Origin: Megalonaias nervosa
Lineage: Eukaryota > Mollusca > Bivalvia > Unionida > Unionidae
Length of the DNA stretch: 64,000 nt
Direction of reading: 5' to 3'
Assembly (NCBI GenBank): GCA_016617855.1
Contig: JAECUM010059219.1
Coordinates: 39,425-103,424 of the forward strand
This document shows, in pieces, positions 44,526 through 55,836 of the stretch (positions within the stretch are counted from its first letter, which is position 1; every line of letters starts with the position of its first letter). Both the position numbers and the translations under genes were made by a program. The notes under the pieces were generated by a model. The model made no database searches, was not told the DNA's origin, and saw only the letters and a program-made list of their open reading frames with translations.

Positions 44526-45535
44526 TCAATCACTGCGGTAATCATCAACGATTTCATCAATGAGGGACCAATAAGCATTAATGTCCATGATACCGCCTGT
44601 GAATAATCTCTGACAAATAGCAGCTGCTTCATTAATGATTTCTCGGGAATTATTGCTGGCTCGTCTTCCTCCAATCAGAATTTCTAATCTATCTACGTCA
44701 GAAATTACGTTATTGGGACAAAGTTTGTCAGGCAACGGAAGGGTTTTTACACTGCCAGTAGTAAGACCTTTTCCGGATTTTTTGCCTGGTTTTTGCAATG
44801 CTGGCTGTGGTTGTTTGTTTTTGTCGTTGTTGCAATTGTGGTTGTTGTTGTAATTGTTTTCGTAATTGTCGTTGTTGTAATTGTGCGAGATAGTTATCTA
44901 TCCCATAGATATATGCAATATATTTTGTATCATTATTTCTGGCCTGATGAACTCCGAAGTGTATGCAATATATCCATTTGTCCTAGGCTTCACGACCTAC
45001 AGCATCATCAGCGTATTCGGGTTTCAAAACTTTTTCTCTATTATCATAACTTTGCACGGTAAAGACAGGTAATTCTTCCACGCTGTCAAGATTTTTTATG
45101 AAGGCAATATAATGTTCGGTAAATGTATCATTCACTTCAGTTCTAGCTCTTGCTTTTTCTGTTTCTGGTTCTGATATAAGATCCTTTATGTCGGCTACTT
45201 CAGAACGAATCTGGACAATACCCTCAAGTATTTCTTGTGTTTTGTGGTTGTGCAGAAGGTTATTTTCACCTGGAAGTTCTCTTAGAATCTTTTTTATTTT
45301 TTAGTTTTTTCTGCTATTTTTCCAGTAGCTACAGCGGTTTGCTCAGTTGCTTTAGCGCTTTGCTTCAACGTAGGAAGAAGACCCACGGTAGCTTTGGTAA
45401 CTGGTTTAAATAATTGTTCTGCACCTTCTGTAAATTCCACCTGGGACTCCTGACGCCCTTGTAATTTTTGTTTGACAGAATTTTTTAATTACCGCCAGTC
45501 GCTGTCTAGCTAGTTTAGTTGTACGAGATTACATG
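44526..45535 (-). pseudogene. 385-aa-family protein (element A copy)
   Basis: The conserved C-terminal end (44798-44526: CPNNVISDVDRLEILIGG, NNSREIINEAAAIC) is open. The N-terminal part up to 45535 aligns in pieces with the copies in B and D, including a Gln-rich stretch near 44800-44880 and a VNDTFTEHYIAFIKN-like region near 45110. Several stops and frameshifts are present. Confidence 0.75.
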
Positions 45536-45587
45536 TTTAGCGTTATTATTGATATAATAATGATTTAATTACACCATCAAACCGTTA

Positions 45588-45820
45588 CCGTTTCCACACC
45601 CATGTAGGGGCGGGGTATTTTTGACGCACAAAAATATAACCCGATTAAAAGTCTCAGTGATGCTTGCATTTTTCATTTTGCGTAGGAAGCTTTATTTCGG
45701 TCTGAAAACTTTGTATATTTACCATCCCCGACTTAGCGTTATTGACGCTTATATTTCTCCGCCCTTCGTAGGAAGCTTCATTTTGGTCTGAATATTGGTC
45801 TGTTCACCCTCTCTGCTGCT
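45588..45820. repeat. Right terminal inverted repeat of element A
   Basis: It ends GTTCACCCTCTCTGCTGCT and contains CCTTCGTAGGAAGCTTCATT, related to the TTCCTACGAAGG core of the other TIR subfamilies. It pairs inversely with 20398-20650 and is followed directly by GTATC. Confidence 0.88.
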
Positions 45821-45855
45821 GTATCGTTTGATTGTGACATATGTATTGTCTGATT

Positions 45856-45911
<56 letters not shown>

Positions 45912-46040
45912 TAATTAGTGATATATGTATTGTTTAATTAGTGACATATATATTGCTTAATTAGTGACATATGTGTTGTTTAATTAGTGACATATGTATT
46001 CTCTAATTGGTGACATGTGTATTGTTTAATTGGCGTTCAT
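45821..46040. repeat. 23-bp minisatellite (TATTGTTTAATTAGTGACATATG units) with a TA run
   Basis: At least six imperfect 23-bp units lie at 45906-46040, and one or two more at 45826-45860 before a (TA)n run at 45859-45906. Element A inserted inside this array: the left flank at 20386-20397 (ACCATATGTATC) has the same unit sequence. Confidence 0.85.
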
Positions 46041-46589
46041 TAGACATTACCGCAAGTTGATTATAGTGCCAATGTCTGAAGTAATTGGTACAATAGAAAA
46101 ACAATCTTTTTATGCTGCCACAGGTGTTATAATAAACAATCAATGTCACTTTGTCATTTGGCTAAGCAACAGGCTGCATTATGCCAAGTATACTATAGCG
46201 GATAATCAAATGATGCCTTCATTGTTGACTTTCCTTTATGACTCACCTAAAAGGGCAGTAGAAAGAAAATAGAGAAATATAAACAATGGCTGAATGAGCG
46301 GATGAAGAACTCGAAAGATATCAGCGTGCAAGGTCGCTACTAAAATGAGTTTTAAGACTTACGATTTTTGTTTGTTGCTGTTGTTGGAGAAGCTATGATA
46401 AGAATGAGAAGACCTGAAATAGAAAAGTGGACAATGGTACATCTATGCTTAATTTCAACAAAGCACAATGAGTAAATTGTATTCAAGAAGTGCCAATGAT
46501 CAGATATCGAGTATTGATCATTACAGTCAAATTATACTGCGCATAAACAAGGTTGTTGGAGTTTGTGGAAGACCACGTTTGCATGATAT

Positions 46590-46922
46590 TATACCTATCC
46601 ATCTATTGACCTAATGAATAAAGTTAAAGTTTGTTTACAAAACCATGTTTCCTAGATAGCACCTACCCATCTATTGACCTAATGAATAAAGTTAAAGTTT
46701 GTTTACAAAACCATGTTTCCTAGATAGTACCTACCCATCTATTGACCTAATGAATAAAGTTAAAGTTTGTTTATAAAACCATGTTTTCTAGATAGTACCT
46801 ACCCATCTATTGACCTAATGAATAAAGTTAAAGTTTGTTTACAAAACCATGTTTCCTAGATAGTACCTACCCATCTATTTACCTAATGAATAAAGTTAAA
46901 GTTTCACAAGACCATGTTTCCT
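46590..46922. repeat. 68-bp tandem repeat, about 4.8 copies
   Basis: The phrase CTATTGACCTAATGAATAAA recurs with exact 68-bp spacing (46603, 46671, 46739, 46807, and 46875 with one change). Units are nearly identical, so the array is young or homogenised. Confidence 0.95.
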
Positions 46923-47095
46923 CACAGACAGGAGAACATTAATTTGCAACCTTACTACTAACAGACAGGATAGCATTAATTAGCAACCTTACTACTCACA
47001 GACAGGATAACATTACTGAGCAATCTTCCTACTCACAGACATGATAACATTAATTAGCAACCTTGCTACTCACAGACAAGATAACATTAATATGT
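46921..47095. repeat. 37-bp tandem repeat, about 4.7 copies
   Basis: Units start CTCACAGACAGGATAACATT and follow each other at 37-bp spacing, directly abutting the 68-bp array. Confidence 0.9.
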
Positions 47096-49496
47096 CCGAT
47101 GTTTTTGATGACTGTGAGACAAAAATCAGACACAAACATTGCCAGATTACAGAAGCATTTAGTAATGTGGTTTAGTCGTCGTAGATGTACGAGGATTGAC
47201 AAAATAGGGCAGAATGGAATATTTGTATTGATACTTTAGTATTTAAGAAAACCAAATCAATAGTAACTAACAGCAATCATCTAGTTCCATTATTGACAGC
47301 CGAGAAAAGTTATTCAATTATTTATATGCCGAATGTTACAAATGAAAGCCATTTTGGACGCATATTAATTGCGATCCTGACAAAATGAATTTCACAATAT
47401 TGTATCATTGCTAGAATACCTGTCTTTAAAATCTAGTGTAACTAAGATTGGTTGGTACGAATGTCTACACAGCAGACAAACTGGATCTTAAAGTACAACT
47501 ATTTTTTTAGCCAAAATCACTAATAAAACCAACGAGAAAGGGCTTGTGCTTATTTTCCTCAATTCTTTTCCACCAGCGAAAGCGTGAAAAATAAAAATGG
47601 CTTATGTTCAAGTCTCTGTAATAGATGCAAATGGATAAAAGGAAGGAAATATCCGGTACATTACAATATACACAGGATATTTAACAACGAGCATGAGGAT
47701 ACAAAATCTTATTAGGCATTTAAATAAGATGTGGAAGAAATTCAAACCGTGTCCTTGCTCGAACTCTTCTTGCTTATCATTTCAGACCTGCTCAACGAGA
47801 AACAGTAAGCATAATTATAACTCCCACATGTTTACACTATTAATTTAACAATTTAGCAACTGAGCAACTGACAGTTGGTGCAGCAGACAGACACAATGCA
47901 GAAAAACGCACGTGATATTACAATATCTACAGTTCGTTTAGAAACAATAACGAGGTACAAAATCTATCAGCCAATTGAATAGAATATTGTCACCAAAATC
48001 TCAGGAATGGTGATACATGGGCTTGAAGAACGGAAAGGTTCACATAACCGTTGTCGGAAACATATTACCAAAACCATGAACAAACTTCTATGGAAACAAT
48101 TTACGAATGAATACATGTCAGGCAGTCGGACACACGTTTGGAATATTTTTGTTTGCCCCACCATATTGATAAGTACCTAACAAATAAACGTGCAAGAAAA
48201 TCTAAATCTAGAAATTATAGAATCACTTAATCGGATGAACGTCAACGTACGAAAAATTCACATGAGAATATTTCGGCGACAAACAACAATACAGATGACA
48301 CTTGATACTATGTATGATGTATGTAGGTAGGTACGTAGGTAGGTAGGTAGTAGCTAGGTAGGTAGATATGTTGTAGGTCGGTAGGTAGGTTAATACGTGT
48401 ATAGATAGTCATGGATGAATATAAAGAATTAGGTACCACATTTAGAGAGATGAAAACCCATATAAACAGGATTTTAGCGTTCTTCATATATATCTGTTAA
48501 AAGATATTCTAATACTGTTATTTTGAATTTATTTTAGTATTCATGTATTCATTTCCATTCGTGTCCACCAAAATTATTAATTTGTCATTGTCGTACATAT
48601 GGTAGAAATTAAGTTTTAAAATTTCCCTTAATTCAAATTGACTTGATTTTTAATATTTTACCAAGATGTTTATTTACTTCTTACAGCCAATATTATATAT
48701 TCATAAATTTCAGCCTGAAACCAAATATAAATATACACAGAGGGAGGTGTTAACATAAGAGTAAAGAGTATTGGAGGCAAAACTAGGTAAATATGATTGA
48801 TAGAGAATAAGTGAGGCAGATAGACAAACATGGGCAGTAACTCTGACAGAGTAGAAAACGAAACTAGTCATAGAACGGTTGGACAACGAACAGACTGATA
48901 GATAGAGTAGACCACAAAAATGAGGCATAAGAACAGATGGATAGTGAACAGACTGATAAATATTATAAATCCTCACAAAAAAGCTTGAAAGAGCAAAATA
49001 CGAACACAGGGAGTAGACGATATACAAACATTCTCATACAGAGCCAGATTTACAGAGAGTCAGGGAAAGAGTTGTAGAAGGTTTTCAGTTAGAGGTGTCG
49101 AATAAAACATACCAAAAATACCACCAAATGCTCCAAATCCTCCTCTTATACCACTTACTAGAGGCAACAAGAATCCGCCTGCTAGGTCAAACAGTGTATG
49201 GGATAGAAATCCAGTTTGTACCAGTTTCATGATTAACTTAGCAAATACATAAGACGATAAAATGATTTGGAAACACATTTAGTAAAGGAGTTAGGCACTA
49301 ATTTTTGCATATTATCATCGGATTGTTATGATGGCTGCATATCAATATGTTTTGTCTAGCTATACATTTATGTACATGCCTAGGTTTTTTTGTTTTATGT
49401 TGGAGTTCTAGTATTTGCATTAATTGACTAAAACTATTTAAATGTATAATGAGCGGTCACTTAGTTTTTACTTATCGGTTTTATTTTCTTTCTCCA
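47096..49496. other. Host DNA before element C, no gene seen
   Basis: Only short unsupported frames occur here. A GTAG-type tetranucleotide repeat occupies 48322-48391. A frame at 49060-49278 has hydrophobic and Gly-rich codons, but without a homologue or context I do not call it. Confidence 0.5.
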
Positions 49497-49765
49497 AGCA
49501 GCAGGGAGGGTGAACAGACCACTTGTCTGAATCGTCATTTGTCTAAAACATAAGGTTCCTACGAAGGCTGAAAAAATAATGTCAATAACGCTAAACCGAA
49601 CCTTCTAACCGAGATTATTTCCACACGGTTGAAAACGGATAATATATCGTTTGGGTTAGCTCATTTTTGTTATTTTATTGTTGATTTTTTGTTTTTATTT
49701 TATAGTGCGTTTCGTTTACTCGCCTGGTCACTCAATATTGGTTGTTTTTCACCCTCACTGCTGCT
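49497..49765. repeat. Left composite TIR of element C (269 bp)
   Basis: It begins AGCAGCAGGGAGGGTGAAC and ends TTCACCCTCACTGCTGCT, with TTCCTACGAAGGCTGAAAAA inside. It matches 1306-1574 over its whole length in inverse orientation. Confidence 0.92.
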
Positions 49766-49769
49766 ATAA

Positions 49770-50438
49770 TTAACCAAAGATTTTATCCAGACCTATACGA
49801 TATCTGGGTCTTGGGTCATGTAGATTTATTGTTATAAATCCGAACGGAACAGCTTGTGCTTTTGAAAAGAAGTTTTTAAACTTGACCATATCCATATCCC
49901 CTGAACACCAAGTAAAATAAATATTTTGTAGGGTATAATTATCTACTCCATTAAACACGACTAAAATATTACAGTTATCTCTGATCACTTTTGGAATTTG
50001 TGTCTATCGCTGAGTAACATAAATCACGTCAGTATTTTTATGTCTACCTTGAGAAAATATTCTAGCTGGATTTGATTGTTTGTCCAGCATAACGACATCG
50101 TACACCACTAAATTATTAATAAATCCATCTAGGTCATCTACAGATGGGGCTTCATCAATATCGGTAATAAAGTCAACAACATCATTACCGTCTTCATTCA
50201 GCAATTTTGCATTTTCATTAAAATCTTTAGGTACTTCGTAACACCTCTGATCGTCTACAGATGGTGCTACTAAATATAGTTTATCCCACTTCAGCTATCT
50301 CATTATTAGATTAAGCAATAATTGTGTTTTGCCTGATCCAGATGGGCCTATTATAATCATTCTGATAGAATTCGGTAACGCTGGATGATGCTTTACTGGT
50401 TCCTGTTTCTGTGTCGCAGAAAAGTCAATTATATCCAT
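49770..50438 (-). pseudogene. A32/FtsK-HerA-type packaging ATPase (element C copy)
   Basis: Full-length homologue of the element B ATPase, same start and same stop position. Walker A GPSGSGKT is intact, but the second Asp of Walker B is Val (VVYDVVM). Two TAG stops interrupt it: one after LIMR near 50295 where B has Trp, and one after VTQR near 50005 where B has Tyr. Apart from these it is colinear, so inactivation is recent. Confidence 0.9.
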
Positions 50439-50450
50439 ATAATAAATAGC

Positions 50451-50951
50451 ATGGATTTATAATGCGTTCGATGTAGAGTACCTACAACTACTGCCGAATT
50501 AACAACAATAACAACGAAGAATAAAAGACGTGCATTTACAGGCAAGTGTGTGAAATGTGGTACAAAAAAATATAGATTTATTTCATCAAAGACAGGTGGA
50601 TATATCGCCGCTTCATTAGGGAATTTACCAGGAACTCCATGGGCTAAATACCCCGGTGAGAAACATCTTCCTGGATATAATTATTGTGGTCCTGCAACTC
50701 GACTTGATATCCGACTTGATGATCAAGATCAACCAAGACCAGGAGAGTATCCAATAAAAAAGATTGATCAAGCGTGTCATGTTCATGACGTTGCGTATAA
50801 AAGTAAAGATTTACAACAACGGCATCTCGCAGATGTAAAATTGATACATGCGATAAATTCTATACCTAATAAATCTGTCAGAGAAAAATTCGCTAGTTTC
50901 CTAGTAAAAACTGCCATGAAAGGTAAAATAATGTTAGGGGCTGGTAATTAA
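50451..50951 (+). pseudogene. Zinc-ribbon/phospholipase A2 protein (element C copy)
   Basis: Colinear with the 166-aa element B protein. The fourth codon is TAA and is the only stop; the rest of the frame is open to LGAGN. The Ca-loop (YCGPAT) has one glycine replaced by Ala, and the HVHDVAY catalytic pair is kept. Whether an internal start at 50550 could still give a PLA2-only product is unknown. Confidence 0.88.
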
Positions 50952-50967
50952 TTATATAACTATTATA

Positions 50968-51949
50968 ATGGAGTCTGTTTATTATAGACCAAGAGGATAT
51001 TGGAGAAGCAGAGCAGCGATTAGTAAACTTGCTGAAGCAGCAAAAGTCTCACGTTCTGTTGCTGCAGCGTGGTTAGCACGACAGGCAATATAGCAAATTT
51101 ATCTACCACCACTTAAAAAAATTCAGTACGCACATTTTGATGTCAGCACCCCTAATGAAGTTCATCAAGCATATATTTTATTTTTACCACACGATACTAT
51201 TAAAACACGTAGACGTCAATCACGCACATACAAATACGCATTAACTGTCGTTGACGTTGCAAGTAGATATAAAGAAGCTGAACCATTATCAATAAAGACA
51301 GCATCTGAAGTTGCATCTGCGTTTGAGTGAATTTATCAACGTGGTGGTCTACGATGGCCACAATTATTACAAGTTGATCCTGGCAAAGAATTTCTTGGTG
51401 CAGTATTATCGTTGATGAAGAAACATAACGTTAAAATCTGACAAGGACACACTGAAATTCATCGTGATCAGGGAATCATTGCACGATTTAATCGAACACT
51501 TGCTGAGCGGTTATTTGGATATCAATGCGCAAAGGAAATATCCACTGACTTTAAGTCCGGTGAGAGATCTCGTGAATGGGTTGCAAGGTTAGCAAGTGTG
51601 ATAGCTGCATTCAATAATGAAATTACTCGTTCAACTTCCATGAAACCTTCTAATGCGATCACAAAAAAATATATACCAATACAACTCCGTGAATCTTCCT
51701 CTCAACCAGTATTAGGTAATGTAACTGTAAGATATTTATATGAACCTGGTGAACTTGAAGGTGGTAAAAGAAAGAGTAACTGATCCTATCTGGAGTGTGA
51801 CTACACATACAATTTCTAGCGTGGTTAGATCCACTGGTAGACCTGCAATCTACAGACTTAATTCTACTGCTCCTCAGCGTGGATTTGTACGTGAACAATT
51901 ACAGGTAATCCCTGAGGATACGCAATTACCACCACATACAATTACATAA
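50968..51949 (+). pseudogene. Retroviral-type integrase (element C copy)
   Basis: Colinear with the element B integrase. The first catalytic Asp is Tyr (HQAYILFL), as in element A; the second (LQVDPGKEF) is kept; the catalytic Glu is Ala near 51489. Stops occur at 51091 (where B has Trp), 51328 and 51441. The C-terminal SH3/chromo-like domain is open (51740-51949). Confidence 0.88.
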
Positions 51950-54900
51950 CCAGAACCTCTACGTCGATTGCATTCAAAACAGGTTAGCATCACATTATCA
52001 CGTATATGACCAAGATCACTATTAATTCTGTGTACGGTAAATTGTCTTTGATTATTATTCGAATATTGCCATAACATTACTGCGTTACAGCTTGCACAAT
52101 GATTGTTTTGTTGTTGTTTTAGTGTTATAATAAACTCAGAATCGATATCAAAATCACGATTATTTTTTTGTCACATTGTTTATAACCAGATAGTTTTTTT
52201 CTTATTATGCCATTATTAACAGTTTGATCATTATTTTCTGTAAAATTTATAATAACCCATGTAATTGAGATATTTTTCTAACCCGAGATACTGCGAGATA
52301 AACTAAATTCGACCATTCGATTCGATCATCTACAATCCAGATATTTCTATCTGATATTGTTAACCCCTGTGAAGAATGTATCGTTATAGCGGATCCTAAC
52401 ATCCATGGATATTTATTCATGTTTAATGCACTCTCAACAACATTAATATCGACTAAAATAATATCATTCAAAACGAGATTTTGTACCCCACCACCAGGAA
52501 TTTCAACTTCAATATTTTGTCGTCGAGTATCTGCTGGGCGATAACATAACGGTACAGGTAGATCTGAGAATGTTTCTTTATGTAACAGAAATAATTTCTC
52601 CTGTAGTTATTCACGAACTATCTTTCCAATTGCAACTATTAAATCAGCGGGATTCCATAAACTCAGAAAATCATTCATATTACTCTCTGGAATTACTTTA
52701 CGCATTATCTCACATTGTATTTTATCTGGCTGTAGTCTGATTGACCTTTTAAGTTCTTTCAGCGGTTCATCAATAGCTCTATGGTCATCATTTATTTCTT
52801 CATAATAATCTACATTATTCTTCAGCCATTCATGTGGTGACTGTCCAATAAAGGGTGGTGGTTGACCATGATCACCACACATTATTACAGCAGTATTCTT
52901 TGTTAATAACCAATCAAGAAATGTGTTTAATATTTCTAACGACACCGTGTCTATCTCGTCCCATATAATATATTTAGGTATATATTTCTCACCCATTCGT
53001 TCAGGAGTCCATGTGTCTCCACACCATCTAAAGAAACTTTGATATGTACATGATTTTACTCCTCGTTCTTTTATTGCTCTGGCTAATTTATGTGTGGGTG
53101 TCAAAACAATTATATCTGAACTATTATTCATGAATAATTTAATCGCACGTGTTGTTTTACCTGAACCACCACATCCGTTAAGATAGACGGTTTTGTATCT
53201 AGCCACAGGATCATATACAGATGGTGCTGATGATCTTGATATTTGATCATTTTTGTAATATTTCTCAATAATTTCAACGTCGGCAGATTCAAAATAACTA
53301 AGTATATTTTCTTGTTTTATTCTCCATGATCCCCATTCACCATTACCAAGTAGCGGTTTTAACAAATCTGTATATTTTTTATGTATGCAAAACGAATCCG
53401 TAGCGACTCTGACAGCATAACGAGGAAATATATTTATCATAGACAGTAGATTTATCGAAACATAGGCTAGCATTGAAGATCTTAAATGAGTAAATTGCGG
53501 TCAGTCACCACCAGTATAGCTCACAATTGTACCTAGTTTGGTTCCGTCTCACAAATAAGCATTACATCGGCTTATAAATGTGTTTTTTTCCGTTGTGTCA
53601 GCGATCATAAAATCGAGTTCAGCATCGTCCATAATCAATCTTGTACAGTGTCTTTTATGACCATATGCTCCTCCTTGAGTAAATTTACCAATTATCTTTC
53701 TACCGAGATCTTTTGTAACTTTCTCATCATGTTCATCTCTGCATTTACGTATATTATTAGTAATTTTAATAATGTCATCTTCATTGAGATCAGGAAATTC
53801 TCTCCTGGCATCGTCGATATAAAATCTATCCGGTTCTGGTAACCAAATTTGCTTCTTTGACCGATACGATATAATTGCCTCATTTATCTTTAATAATGTT
53901 AAAATTCCAGCATCAAGCATATATCGTAATAATACTATTGGAACCCAACATTTTTCTGAAAAATGTCTTCCAAATCAAGCATAAGTAATCGGATGGAGAT
54001 CTTCTGTAAACTCGAATGATTCTATATGGGCAAATCCGGTTAAGTCAAAATCTGGTAAGGGTCCGTTTATCGCAACTCTGGTTATCTCGTGTGATGGATG
54101 TCCAAATCTCTTAAAGTATTCAGAACATTCTCCGTATCCAAGAAAACTTCCAGGATAACATGCTACCATAGCAACTGAGATAACGTCGTTCTACTTGTAT
54201 TTAGGATTCCATAATCCACCGTGTCCATATTCTATACAACTTTTCTGGATATCTTCAATAAATTCTGATCGTGTCGGTTTCCATGCATTTTTCTCCTGAG
54301 CGAAGTGAGCAGCAACTGATGGAACTGTAAAACAATTATTCAGTAACTGCCTAACTTTGACATCGTCAGAAGTATATTTCAGCGCAAGATGTTCCATTTC
54401 TACATGAAGAGATTCTGTACGATAAATATCACCATTAGGCCGTACAAACTGATCATGATAATCATATTCTGAACTTTGAAATAACCAAACAGACACAGGG
54501 TCACTTTTACTGATATTTTTTTGATAAAATCAAATATATGACCATCATAAAATTTAAACGTTCTGTCTCGTGGAAATATTGTTACAGCATTAGTCCATGC
54601 ATGTGCATTGTGATCAATAATATCTATCGAAGCTCCTCTTGATTCATATTTCGATTTATATAAAATCTCTCCTGTTAACGTCTTTAATGTTATTGGAAAT
54701 TTTAATAGCTTTCCCAACTCAGCAACATTTTTAATAGAAGCTCCAGTATCCTTGACTGATTCTGCCCACGTATTTATTTTTTTTCGTCGTAAATCTGTTA
54801 AACCATTACCACGTATCGCGTTTGTGAAATGTTCTGTAACTCGTTCAGCTACACAGTTTATTCTTGACTCTGACAGTCTCATCGGTTTGAGATCCGCAAC

Positions 54901-55395
54901 GCTAGGTTTATTATTCAGCGGATATATTGCATATACAACCGCAGTCACAGGGTATCCACGTTCATAAAACGGTTTGTCAATACCAGTCAGTATTCCGGGT
55001 TTGGATTTATTACTCAAGATGACAATATTATTTCCCGACTGCATACGGACTGGATCACGCTTGTCACGAATAATCCAAGTATCGTCGTCTGTCCTTAAAA
55101 TAAATTTTATTAAAATAAAATATTTTTGAACATCAAGGTGGTTAATAATCATTCTTCCTCGTTTGTCATTCATTATAGTATCGACAATATTTCCGATCCT
55201 AAATGTTGACCACACATGAGCCGCACCATTGTCACGAAATTCCTTCTTGGCTTCACGGATACGTTTGGTTATATCCTCATTTGTTAAGGCTAGATCTTGC
55301 ATCGAAACACTAAATTTATATTCTGATAGTCTGTCAAGATCAAATCTAGTTCCCGCTGAGACTGCGGAAGGCTCAATGATGGATAATTCTTCCAT
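51874..55395 (-). pseudogene. PolB-SF1 helicase-HNH fusion, full length (element C)
   Basis: The most complete copy. From ATG at 55395 a 331-codon frame forms an N-terminal region without an obvious 3'-5' exonuclease motif. Then come a GHGG-containing block (54496-54191), palm motif A (MVACYPGSF, with the usual Asp replaced by Ala two residues earlier), a motif B-like KFTQGGAYG (53690) and motif C VRVATDS (53400). The same frame continues into the SF1B helicase with Walker A GCGGSGKTT (about 53170), IWDEID, CGDHGQPPP, TIHSSQGLT and LAVSRVR, and finally an HNH-type domain (TVHRINSDLGH, 52050). Four or more stops or shifts interrupt it, including TAG at 54191-54193. Palm and helicase are joined in one open 288-codon frame (53473-52607). 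Confidence 0.9.
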
Positions 55396-55427
55396 TATAA
55401 TTAAGACAAATATTTAAATTAAATTTT

Positions 55428-55428
55428 A

Positions 55429-55502
<74 letters not shown>
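55428..55502. repeat. (TA)n microsatellite upstream of the polymerase start
   Basis: A TA run of about 75 bp lies 33 bp upstream of the fused polymerase gene's ATG, between it and the divergent zinc-ribbon gene. Confidence 0.97.
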
Positions 55503-55594
55503 TGATTCAAACAAAGAATCGATGTATTTGGCTCAAAATCGGATATACTTCTCCTTGTAACAAAGCATGCGTGAATGAATTCTGCTGCTACCAT

Positions 55595-55747
55595 ATGCAA
55601 AGCGTTAAAAATGGTAGTCTAGGACCAAAACCGTGTGTGCAATGTGGTGTTGGAGTCAGAGGAAAAACTCAGTTATGTGTAAAATGCGGCGGTAAAAAAT
55701 ACAGAGAATTAAAACGATATTATGACAAAAAAAAAATAATACTTTGA
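55595..55747 (+). CDS. Small zinc-ribbon protein, 50 aa
   Basis: An open frame from ATG to TGA with two CxxC knuckles (C14-V-Q-C17 and C28-V-K-C31) and a basic tail (KKYRELKRYYDKKK). It is a single zinc ribbon of the type fused to the PLA2 in this lineage, but here it stands alone. It diverges from the polymerase fusion and precedes the HNH gene by 89 bp. It may bind nucleic acid; no more can be said. I see no copy in element A. Confidence 0.6.
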   Translation: MQSVKNGSLGPKPCVQCGVGVRGKTQLCVKCGGKKYRELKRYYDKKKIIL

Positions 55748-55836
55748 CATCGTCAGGTAAATCTCCTATAAAAACCGTAGAAGATTATCTGGTCAGATTT
55801 CAAAACAATGATTTAAACAAATAATATTATGTATAA

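Larger units (their letters stand above)
20398..45820. mobile_element. Element A: old lineage-1 Maverick/adintovirus-like insertion with nested insertions
   Basis: The left terminal repeat (20398-20650) and right terminal repeat (45588-45820) match as inverted repeats. GTATC lies immediately outside both ends (20393-20397 and 45821-45825). Removing nested element B (7.56 kb), a LINE (about 2.9 kb) and a probable solo LTR (895 bp) leaves about 14 kb, a usual Polinton size. The gene complement and order match elements B and C. Nearly every gene is broken, so the copy is old. A segment around 26525-28410 has been rearranged relative to element C. Confidence 0.92.

Noticed and set aside
20398..45820. 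Two adjacent independent elements instead of one (A plus a second at 42.6-45.8 kb)
   Set aside because: The matching TIRs with GTATC on both sides, and the split pX-like gene on either side of element B, show a single element interrupted by insertions.
46590..47095. CRISPR-like array
   Set aside because: Units are directly tandem without variable spacers and the setting is eukaryotic.
49060..49278. Possible small membrane protein
   Set aside because: Single short frame next to the TIR without homologue in other copies; no supporting evidence.
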